Shown piece after piece: positions 33,202 to 40,299 of a DNA stretch of 64,000 nucleotides; position 1 is the first letter of the stretch, and each line of letters starts with the position of its first letter. The notes beneath the pieces are model-generated. The model saw only the letters and a program-made list of their open reading frames with translations, was not told where the DNA came from and did no database searches. Origin of the DNA: Pilimelia terevasa. Its GTDB lineage: Bacteria > Actinomycetota > Actinomycetes > Mycobacteriales > Micromonosporaceae. Both the position numbers and the translations under genes were made by a program. The DNA is taken from NCBI RefSeq assembly GCF_014647915.1, contig NZ_BMQC01000006.1:124001-188000 (forward strand), written 5' to 3'.

Positions 33202-33345
33202 GACTCACGGTGGCTGGTAGCGGCGGGTGGACCCTGCCGTCGGCCCGACGGACCCGGTGACGCCGGCCGCAGGGTGACGCAGACGACCCGGAGGTCGACC
33301 CCTCACGTTACCCGAGCCGCCCCGACGGGGTCGAACCGAGGCCGC

Positions 33346-33843
33346 TCAGATCGCCAGCGGGTGCTCCTCGTCCTCGCTGGCGAACGTCCCGATCTCGCGC
33401 AGCGCGTGCATCTTGTCCCGCCCGCGCTCGATCGAGGCCAGCGACCGGGTGAGGAACTGCTCGAAGTTCGCCAGCGCCGTGTCGACGTAGTCGTCGACCT
33501 CGTCACGCAGCCGCTGGGCCTCGGCGCGCGCCTCGGCGACGAGCCGGGCGGCCTCGTGCTCGGCCGACACGGTGATCTCGTTGACCGAGACGAGCCGGGC
33601 GTGCTCGCCCTCGCCCTCGGCGATGATCCGGTCGGCCTCGCGCTTGCCCGCGTCGACGATCTTGTCGCGCTCCTCCAGCAGGGCAGCGGCCCGGCGCAGG
33701 TCCGCCGGCAGCTCGGCCCGCAGGTCCTCCAGCATCGCGATGGCCTCGGCGCGCTCGATGACGCAGTTGCTGCGCGACATCGGCGCCGACCGGGCCTGTT
33801 CGATCATGGCGATGATCTCGTCGATGCGGTCCAGTGGATCCAT
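33346..33843 (-). CDS. SepIVA/DivIVA-like cell-division coiled-coil protein
   Basis: A 165-residue mostly helical protein. ATG 33843 gives MDPLDRIDEIIAMIEQARS, then PMSRSNCVIERAEAIAMLED, a long coiled coil and ANFEQFLTRSLASIERGRDK. The opening and closing blocks match mycobacterial SepIVA (Rv2927c), encoded in the same chromosomal neighbourhood, though that protein is longer in its middle coiled coil. SepIVA directs septal and polar wall synthesis. The symbol is not assigned because this copy is much shorter. Confidence 0.8.
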   Translation of the reverse strand: MDPLDRIDEIIAMIEQARSAPMSRSNCVIERAEAIAMLEDLRAELPADLRRAAALLEERDKIVDAGKREADRIIAEGEGEHARLVSVNEITVSAEHEAARLVAEARAEAQRLRDEVDDYVDTALANFEQFLTRSLASIERGRDKMHALREIGTFASEDEEHPLAI

Positions 33844-34035
33844 CGGCGCATCACTCCCGTCATCCGTGTGCCGACCGTCGAGGTCGGTCGCTAGCCCATC
33901 CCGCACGTACCCATCATGCTGCCGATCATGACAACTGCCGCTGATCGCGCCCGCGCGTCGCGCCAACTTCTCGCCCGGCGCGCCGCCGCCGGGGCCGGGG
34001 CCGCGCCGGGCGGACCGGTGGGCCGGCGGCGCGGG

Positions 34036-34536
34036 TCAGTCCGCCGCGGCCGGTGCCGGCGGCGCGGCGAACCGGTCGCGCAGCCGCCGCGCCACCAGCT
34101 CCGGCACGTGGGCCGAGACGTCGCCGCCCCACTTGGCGACGTCCTTGACCAGGCTGGAGGACAGGAACGAGTACAGCGGGTTCGTCGGCATGAACAGCGT
34201 CTCCACCCCCGCCAGGCCGACGTTCATCTGGGCCATCTGCAGCTCGTAGTCGAAGTCGCTGACCGCGCGCAGCCCCTTCACCACGACCGGGGCGTCCTGG
34301 GCCCTGCAGAAGTCGACCAGCAGCCCGCGGAACGTCTCGACCCGGATGTTGGGCAGCTCGCGCGTCACGAGCCCGAGCAGTTCGACGCGCTCCTCGATCG
34401 GGAACAGCCCGGACTTGGAGGGATTGATCATGACCGCGACGACCACCTCGTCGAACAGGCGGGACGCCCGCCCGACGATGTCGAGGTGACCCTTGGTGAC
34501 CGGGTCGAAAGAGCCGGGACAGACGGCACGTCTCAT
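34036..34536 (-). CDS. coaD: Phosphopantetheine adenylyltransferase
   Basis: A 166-residue enzyme of coenzyme A synthesis (4'-phosphopantetheine + ATP to dephospho-CoA). Nucleotidyl-transferase motif PGSFDPVTKGHLDI at 8-21, VVKGLRAVSDFDYELQMAQM and the second motif SFLSSSLVKDVAKWGG. ATG 34536 overlaps the rsmD stop by four bases (ATGA). Confidence 0.96.
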   Translation of the reverse strand: MRRAVCPGSFDPVTKGHLDIVGRASRLFDEVVVAVMINPSKSGLFPIEERVELLGLVTRELPNIRVETFRGLLVDFCRAQDAPVVVKGLRAVSDFDYELQMAQMNVGLAGVETLFMPTNPLYSFLSSSLVKDVAKWGGDVSAHVPELVARRLRDRFAAPPAPAAAD

Positions 34537-35090
34537 GATCGGCGACCGTACCAAACCGCGGTCTCGCCGTACCGCCGCGTCGCATGGGCCTCGATGCCCG
34601 CCGGCCAGGACAGGTCCGGCGTGCGCGACGAACGCTCCACGGCCACCACCGCGTCCGGGGCCAGCCAGCCCGCCGCCAGCGCCGCGAGCGCCGCGTCCAC
34701 CTCCGGCGTCGGCGTCGCGTACGGCGGGTCCAGGAACACCACGTCGTACGGCGCCGCGGGGCGCACCGCCAGCGCCGCGGCCACCTTCGCCGCGCTCACC
34801 TGGACCTCGCCGGCCAGGTCGAGCGCCGCCACGTTCGCCCGCAGGACCCGCAGGACGGCCGGGTCGGACTCGACGAGCTGCACGTGCGCCGCCCCGCGCG
34901 AGCGGGCCTCCAGGCCGACCGCGCCGGAGCCGCCGTACAGGTCCAGGACGCGGGCGCCGTCCAGGTCGGTCAGCGACTCCAGGGTGCTGAACAGCGCCTC
35001 CCGCACCCGGTCGCTGGTCGGCCGCGTCCGGTCGCCGGCCGGCACCTTCAGCCGCCGCCCGCCGTACTCGCCCGCCACGATCCTCGTCAC
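34533..35090 (-). CDS. rsmD: 16S rRNA (guanine966-N2)-methyltransferase RsmD
   Basis: A 185-residue SAM-dependent methyltransferase. Opening TRIVAGEYGGRRLKVPAGDR and TRPTSDRVREALFSTL are family marks. SAM motif I is VLDLYGGSGAVGLEARSRG, and the amino-methylase motif is VVFLDPPY. The start is GTG 35090. It is coupled to coaD, as in most actinobacteria. Confidence 0.95.
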   Translation of the reverse strand: MTRIVAGEYGGRRLKVPAGDRTRPTSDRVREALFSTLESLTDLDGARVLDLYGGSGAVGLEARSRGAAHVQLVESDPAVLRVLRANVAALDLAGEVQVSAAKVAAALAVRPAAPYDVVFLDPPYATPTPEVDAALAALAAGWLAPDAVVAVERSSRTPDLSWPAGIEAHATRRYGETAVWYGRRS

Positions 35091-35125
35091 GCCCGGAACG
35101 GTACGCCCCGCCGCCGCGGCCGCGC

Positions 35126-37312
35126 TCAGCCCTTCTCCAGGTACTCCGCCCGGTCCTCGGTGACCAGCGCCGCCACGGCCGCCGCCAGCTCCGGGTGGGC
35201 GGCCAGCTCCGGGTCCCCGGCCAGCAGGTCGACCGCGGCCAGGCGCGCCTCGCCGATGAGCTTCTCGTCGCGCAGCAGGGAGAGCAGGCGCAGCCGCGAG
35301 CGCCGCCCCGACTGGGTGGCGCCGAGGATGTCGCCCTCCCGGCGCTGCTCCAGGTCCAGCTCGGCGAGGCGGAACCCGTCCAGGGTGCCGGCGACGGCGT
35401 CCAGGCGCTCGCGGGCGGGCGTGCCGGGGTCGGACTCGGTGACCAGCAGGCACAGGCCCGGGGCGGCGCCGCGACCCACCCGGCCGCGGAGCTGGTGGAG
35501 CTGGGAGACGCCGAAGCGCTCGGCGTCCAGCACGACCATCACCGTGGCGTTGGGGACGTTCACGCCCACCTCGACGACGGTGGTGGCCACGAGCACGTCC
35601 ACCCGGCCGGCGGCGAAGTCGCGCATCACCGCGTCCTTGGCGTCGGCGGGCAGGCGCCCGTGCAGGACCTCGACGCGCAGCCCGTGCAGCGGGCCCTCGG
35701 CCAGCAGCGGGGCCACCTCGCTGACCGCCAGCGGCGCGCGCCGCCCCTCCTCCGCGCCGGTGTCCAGGTCGGCGTCGTCGTCGGCGTCGTCGGCGCCGAT
35801 CCGGGGGCAGACGACGTACGCCTGGTGGCCGGCGGCCACCTCCTCGGTCAGCCGGCGCCAGGCCCGGTCCAGGTACGCGGGCTTCTCCGCCGCCGGGACG
35901 ACGTGCGAGGCGATCGGGGAGCGGCCCTGCGGCAGCTCGGTCAGCGCCGAGACCTCCAGGTCGCCGTACACCGTCATCGCGACCGTCCGCGGGATCGGGG
36001 TGGCGGTCATCACCAGGACGTGCGGCGGCTGGCCGGCCTTGGCGCGCAGCGCGTCGCGCTGCTCGACGCCGAACCGGTGCTGCTCGTCCACCACGACCAG
36101 GCCGAGGTCGTGGAAGTCGACCCCCTCGTAGAGCAGGGCGTGGGTACCGATCACCAGCCCGGCCCGGCCGGAGGCCAGGTCCGCGAGCGCGGCGCGCCGG
36201 GCGGCGGCGGACAGCGAGCCGGTGACCAGCGTGACCCGGGTGCCGCGCGGGTCACCGTCCAGCTCGCCCGCGCGCCCCAGCGGCCCCAGCAGCTCGGCGA
36301 CGCTGCGCAGGTGCTGGGCGGCCAGGACCTCGGTGGGCGCCAGCAGCGCCGCCTGTCCGCCCGCGTCCACGACCTGGAGCATCGCGCGCAGGGCGACCAG
36401 GGTCTTGCCGGAGCCGACCTCGCCCTGCAGCAGCCGGTGCATCGGGTGCGCGTCGGCCAGCTCGGCCGCGATCCGCGCGCCGATCTCCCGCTGGCCGGCG
36501 GTGAGCGTGTACGGCAGCGCGGCGTCGAAGGCGGCGAGCAGGCCGTCGGCGGCCGGCGGCCGGGCCACCGCGGGCCAGTCGGCGGCCCGCCGCTTGCGCT
36601 GGACGAGCGTGAGCTGGACCGCGAACGCCTCGTCCCACTTCAGCCGCCGCCGCGCCCGACCCAGCTCCTCCCACGACTCCGGCTGGTGGATGCCGCGCAG
36701 CGCCGCCGACAGGCCGACCAGGCCGCGGTCGGCCCGGACGGCGGCGGGGACCGGGTCGGGCACCTCGGCCAGCCGGCCGAGCACCTCGCGGACGCAGCGG
36801 GCGATCGTCCACGTCGGCACCGCCGCCGCGGCCGGGTACACCGGGATCAGCGCCCCCGCGAACTCGACCAGCTCCTCCTGCCCTTCGGCCCCGGCGTCGA
36901 GCAGCACGTAGTCCGGTCCGTTGAGCTGGCGTCTGCCCCGGAACTCGGTGACCTTCCCGGCGAACAGCCCCCACACCCCGGGGCGCAGGTCCTTCTGCCG
37001 CCACGCCTGCTGGAAGAACGCGCAGGACAGCGTGCCGCCGGACCCGTCGGCGAGGGTGACCTCCAGCATGGAGCCGCGGCGCGCCCGCATCGGCCGCACG
37101 CTGGCGCCGCGCACCTGGGCCAGGACGGTCACCTGCTCGCCGACGGTCAGCGCTTGCATGTCGGTGGGGGCGCCGCGCTCGTCGTACCGGCGGGGGTAGT
37201 GCCGCAGCAGGTCGCCCGCGGTGACCAGGTCGAGGTGGGAGTCCAGCGCCTTGGCGGTCTTGGCGCCCAGCACGTCGGCCAGCGGGGTGTCCAGGGTGGT
37301 CGGGCTGCTCAC
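35126..37312 (-). CDS. recG: ATP-dependent DNA helicase RecG
   Basis: A 728-residue helicase that remodels stalled forks and recombination intermediates. The N-terminal wedge/OB domain covers about 60-160 (LAQVRGASVRPMRARRGSML). Motif I LLQGEVGSGKTLVALRAML is near 300, the DExH box is VVVDEQHRFGVEQRDAL near 405, motif III is VMTATPIPRTVAMTVYGDLE, and the C-terminal helicase region has QLHQLRGRVGRG. An acidic insert DDADDDADLDTGAEEG near 505 is unusual but lies in a variable loop. The start is GTG 37312. The gene ends 35 bases before rsmD. Confidence 0.97.
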   Translation of the reverse strand: MSSPTTLDTPLADVLGAKTAKALDSHLDLVTAGDLLRHYPRRYDERGAPTDMQALTVGEQVTVLAQVRGASVRPMRARRGSMLEVTLADGSGGTLSCAFFQQAWRQKDLRPGVWGLFAGKVTEFRGRRQLNGPDYVLLDAGAEGQEELVEFAGALIPVYPAAAAVPTWTIARCVREVLGRLAEVPDPVPAAVRADRGLVGLSAALRGIHQPESWEELGRARRRLKWDEAFAVQLTLVQRKRRAADWPAVARPPAADGLLAAFDAALPYTLTAGQREIGARIAAELADAHPMHRLLQGEVGSGKTLVALRAMLQVVDAGGQAALLAPTEVLAAQHLRSVAELLGPLGRAGELDGDPRGTRVTLVTGSLSAAARRAALADLASGRAGLVIGTHALLYEGVDFHDLGLVVVDEQHRFGVEQRDALRAKAGQPPHVLVMTATPIPRTVAMTVYGDLEVSALTELPQGRSPIASHVVPAAEKPAYLDRAWRRLTEEVAAGHQAYVVCPRIGADDADDDADLDTGAEEGRRAPLAVSEVAPLLAEGPLHGLRVEVLHGRLPADAKDAVMRDFAAGRVDVLVATTVVEVGVNVPNATVMVVLDAERFGVSQLHQLRGRVGRGAAPGLCLLVTESDPGTPARERLDAVAGTLDGFRLAELDLEQRREGDILGATQSGRRSRLRLLSLLRDEKLIGEARLAAVDLLAGDPELAAHPELAAAVAALVTEDRAEYLEKG

Positions 37313-37519
37313 CTGGGCAGCCTAGCCCCGCGCCCCGGCAGCGCGCCGGAACACTTTCGGACCCGCTGTGCACTTTGCCCGGATCGACGCGCACGGTCGG
37401 CCGGCGCCCCAGGTCGGCGGGCCGGCGGTCGGGGTCGGCGTCCGGGCCGGTTCGCGGCGGAGGCCCGCGGTCAGGTAGCCTGATCCGGTTCCGCACCACC
37501 AAGACTTCAGGAGATTCCA

Positions 37520-37711
37520 GTGGCTAGCGTGTGCGACGTCTGCGGCAAGGGGCCGGGCTTCGGCCACAACGTGCCGTGGTCGAAGAAGAAGACCAACCGC
37601 CGCTGGAACCCGAACATCCAGCCGGTGCGTACCCCGGCCGGCGGCGGCACGACCAAGAAGCTCCAGGTGTGCACCTCATGCATCAAGGCGGGCAAGGTCG
37701 TCCGCGCCTGA
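37520..37711 (+). CDS. rpmB: 50S ribosomal protein L28
   Basis: A 63-residue ribosomal protein of the zinc-binding type: VCDVCGKGPGFGHNVPWSKK at the start and CTSCIKAGKVVRA at the end. GTG 37520 follows AGGAGA. It diverges from recG; TAGCCT at 37476-37481 is a plausible -10 box. A hairpin with T-rich end follows. Confidence 0.96.
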   Translation: MASVCDVCGKGPGFGHNVPWSKKKTNRRWNPNIQPVRTPAGGGTTKKLQVCTSCIKAGKVVRA

Positions 37712-37723
37712 CCCCGTCCCCTG

Positions 37724-37757
37724 GAACCGCCGCCCTCCCCCCGGAGCGCGGCGGTTC
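37724..37757 (+). terminator. Terminator after rpmB
   Basis: Inverted repeat GAACCGCCGC (37724-37733) and its complement (37748-37757) around a 14-base loop, followed by TTT. It stands 13 bases after the rpmB stop and separates it from the convergent GNAT gene. Confidence 0.7.
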
Positions 37758-37811
37758 TTTGCGTCCACCCGCCGCACCGCACGCGGCGGCGGGCCGGCGG
37801 GGCGTGTCCGG

Positions 37812-38270
37812 CTAGAGGGTCCGGGCGAAGCTGCGGGCCAGTTCGTGGTCCTTGTAGTGGCCGAAGCCGGGGACCGGCAGGTAGCCGGCCGACTCGTACA
37901 GCGCGATCGCCTCCGGCTGCTTCAGGCCCGTCTCCAGGATCAGCCGGACCTTCCCGGCGGCCCGGGCCGAGTCCTCCACGGCGGCGAGCATCCGCCGGGC
38001 CAGCCCGCGCCCCCGCGCCGCCTCGGCGGTGTACATGCGCTTGAGCTCGGCGTCCGCCCCGCGGCTGCGCCAGCCGGCCGAGGCCACCGGCGTCCAGTCC
38101 AGGTACCCGACCAGGAACGCCCCCCGCGGCGCCTCGAACTCGCCCGGGTCCACCGGTGTGGCGTCGCCCTCCCCCTCGTACCGCCGGCCGAGGTCGGCCA
38201 TCGTGGCCTCGATCAGCAACTGGGCGTCGGGGTGCAGGTACGGCAGGGCGACGATGGTCAGCTCACTCAC
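37812..38270 (-). CDS. GNAT family N-acetyltransferase
   Basis: A 152-residue GNAT-fold enzyme. The acetyl-CoA loop is visible in AELKRMYTAEAARGRGLARR (the R/Q-x-x-G-x-G/A segment RGRGLA). It is followed by MLAAVEDSARAAGKVRLILE and ALYESAGYLPVPGFGHYKD. GTG 38270 overlaps the thiL stop by four bases. The acceptor is unknown; the thiL-GNAT pairing may reflect operon packing rather than pathway. Confidence 0.85.
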   Translation of the reverse strand: MSELTIVALPYLHPDAQLLIEATMADLGRRYEGEGDATPVDPGEFEAPRGAFLVGYLDWTPVASAGWRSRGADAELKRMYTAEAARGRGLARRMLAAVEDSARAAGKVRLILETGLKQPEAIALYESAGYLPVPGFGHYKDHELARSFARTL

Positions 38271-39229
38271 GGGCCCAGCGTAGAACCCGGCCGGAAGTGG
38301 TCCCAACCGGCCGGCCCGTCGCTGTACGGGCGCCCGTCCACGGTCACCTCGCCGGTGTCGGTCACGGCGCCGACGACCCACCAGCCCTCCGGCAGGGGCC
38401 GGCCCGCGGGGAACGTCGCGGCCAGGGCGTGGTCGTCGCCGCCGCCGAGGATCCAGGTGTACGGGTCGACGCCGAGCGCCGCCGCGGCGTCGCGCATCTG
38501 CACCGAGACCGTGAACGCCGCCCGCCGCAGGTCGACGCCCACGCCGCTGGCCCGGGCGACGTGGCCCAGGTCGGCGAGCAGGCCGTCCGAGACGTCGATC
38601 ATCGCGGTGGCGCCCCACCGGGCCGCGGCGGGGCCGGCCGCGTACTCGACCTGGGGGCGGCGGTAGGCGTCCACGAGCAGCTTCGGCGTGCGGAAGCCGC
38701 GCGAGAGGACCGTGTACCCGGCCGCCGCGTAGCCCACCCGGCCGGCCAGCGCGACGACGTCCCCGGGCCGGGCCCCCGCGCGCAGCACGGCCTCCTGGCC
38801 CGCCAGGTCGCCCAGCGCGGTCACCGCGACGGTCAGCACGGGGCTGGCGGTCATGTCGCCGCCCACCACGGCCGCGCCGACCTTCGCGGCCTCGGCCGCC
38901 AGCCCGTCGGCCAGCTCCTCGGCCCAGCGGGCGTCCAGGTCCGGGGGCGCGCACAGGCCCACGAGCAGCGCGGTCGGCCGGGCGCCCATGGCGGCGATGT
39001 CGGCGAGGTTGGCGGCGGCGGCGCGGTGGCCGACGTCCTCGGCGCCGCACCAGTCCCGGCGGAAGTGGCGGCCGTCCACGAGGACGTCGGTCGAGGCCAC
39101 GACCCGGCCGTCGGGGGCGGCGACGATCGCGCCGTCGTCGCCGGGGCCGAGCAGGCAGTCGGCGCCGGTGCCGAGCCGGGCGGTCACCCGGGCGATCAGG
39201 CCGAACTCGCCGGCGTGCGCGACGCTCAT
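38267..39229 (-). CDS. thiL: Thiamine-monophosphate kinase
   Basis: A 320-residue enzyme phosphorylating thiamine monophosphate to the active diphosphate. Motifs: LLGPGDDGAIVAAPDGRVVA near 27-46, STDVLVDGRHFRRDW, ANLADIAAMGARPTALLVGL, GGDMTASPVLTVAVTALGD, and MIDVSDGLLADLGHVARASG. ATG 39229 has AAGGAG five bases upstream. No TPP-riboswitch-like structure was recognised in the 141-base divergent promoter region shared with the Lrp-type gene. Confidence 0.95.
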   Translation of the reverse strand: MSVAHAGEFGLIARVTARLGTGADCLLGPGDDGAIVAAPDGRVVASTDVLVDGRHFRRDWCGAEDVGHRAAAANLADIAAMGARPTALLVGLCAPPDLDARWAEELADGLAAEAAKVGAAVVGGDMTASPVLTVAVTALGDLAGQEAVLRAGARPGDVVALAGRVGYAAAGYTVLSRGFRTPKLLVDAYRRPQVEYAAGPAAARWGATAMIDVSDGLLADLGHVARASGVGVDLRRAAFTVSVQMRDAAAALGVDPYTWILGGGDDHALAATFPAGRPLPEGWWVVGAVTDTGEVTVDGRPYSDGPAGWDHFRPGSTLGP

Positions 39230-39370
39230 GCAGACTCCTTCATCGAAGCTCGTCCCCGGCAACACGGTACGACGGCGCGCGCGTTCCACCACATCCCCAC
39301 GCACGGTAGTCTCATAAGTACACGCCGTCGCATTCTGTCGGCGGCTTCCGCCCAGCGGAGGGGTCCTGTC

Positions 39371-39604
39371 GTGGTACAGGCATACATCCTGATCCAGAGC
39401 GAGATCGGCACGACGGGTGACGCCGTCGAGTGGATCGCGAAAATTCCCGGGGTGGTCCGCGTGGACGCGGTCACCGGGCCGTATGACATCGTGGTCCTCG
39501 GCGAGGCCCCGGACCTCGACCACCTCGGTCGCATGGTGGTCGGCCAGGTTCAGGCCGTCGCCGGAGTCACCCGTACGACGACCTGCACGGTGGTGAATCT
39601 CTAG
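39371..39604 (+). CDS. Stand-alone Lrp/AsnC ligand-binding (RAM) domain protein
   Basis: A 77-residue protein consisting only of the dimeric alpha/beta-barrel ligand-binding domain of Lrp/AsnC regulators, without helix-turn-helix: VQAYILIQSEIGTTGDAVEW, TGPYDIVVLGEAPDLDHLGR and GVTRTTTCTVVNL. GTG 39371 follows GGAGGGG by seven bases. It likely binds an amino acid or similar small molecule as an oligomer. It abuts the DUF3515 gene with no gap. Confidence 0.88.
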   Translation: MVQAYILIQSEIGTTGDAVEWIAKIPGVVRVDAVTGPYDIVVLGEAPDLDHLGRMVVGQVQAVAGVTRTTTCTVVNL

Positions 39605-40222
39605 GTGTCCGACCCGCTCCGCCGCGGTGCCGCGCGCACCGCGACCCTCGTCGCGCTGCCCGTGACCCTGCTCGCCGGCCTCGGCGTGCACCAGCTCCTG
39701 CGCCCGGCCGCCGAGCCGGCCGCGGTGCCGGCCGCCGCCGCCCCGACCCCCTCGGCGGTGCCGGACACCCCGGTGCCGATGGCCGCCCGCCCGCTGGCCG
39801 GCCGCGCGGCGGCACTGTGCCGCGACCTGCTCGCCCAGCTCCCCGCCCGCGCCCGCGACCTCCCGCGCCGCACCGTCACCGCCGGGCCGGCGCAGAACGC
39901 GGCGTACGGCGAGCCCCCGCTGACGCTGGCCTGCGGCACCCCGCCGGCGGTCTTCCCCGCCACCACGCAGCTCCTGCGCCTGGACGGCGTCTGCTGGTAC
40001 GGCCGCGGCACCCCCGCCGGCTCGGCGTGGACCACCGTCGACCGCGCCGTACCGGTCACGCTGACCGTCCCGCCGCCGGCCGACGGCGCCGCCCAGCGGG
40101 TCATCGACTTCTCCGCGCCGGTGGTGGGCGCGGTCCCCGCCGTCGCGGACCCGCCCCCGGGCTGCCGGGACCTGCCCCCGCCCGGCCACCCCGCCGGCAG
40201 TCCCCCGGCCCCGCCGGCCTGA
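39605..40222 (+). CDS. DUF3515 family exported/membrane protein
   Basis: A 205-residue protein with an N-terminal membrane helix (about 12-33), an Ala/Pro linker, and a domain with LCRDLLAQLPARARDLPRRT, TLACGTPPAVFP and LDGVCWYG. These conserved cysteines and the DLP motif mark DUF3515, an actinobacterial family near thiL and ddl with no known role. GTG 39605 directly follows the previous stop codon. Confidence 0.85.
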   Translation: MSDPLRRGAARTATLVALPVTLLAGLGVHQLLRPAAEPAAVPAAAAPTPSAVPDTPVPMAARPLAGRAAALCRDLLAQLPARARDLPRRTVTAGPAQNAAYGEPPLTLACGTPPAVFPATTQLLRLDGVCWYGRGTPAGSAWTTVDRAVPVTLTVPPPADGAAQRVIDFSAPVVGAVPAVADPPPGCRDLPPPGHPAGSPPAPPA

Positions 40223-40299
40223 CCGTCGGCGGGCGGCGACAGCCCGCCGATGACGACGGCGGCGCGCCGCGCGACCCGCAGCTACGCGGGCGACCGCGG

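Noticed and set aside
39230-39370. Possible TPP riboswitch before thiL
   Set aside because: The region is only 141 bases, is shared with a divergent gene, and I could not find the conserved TPP aptamer elements; thiL also has a simple Shine-Dalgarno start.
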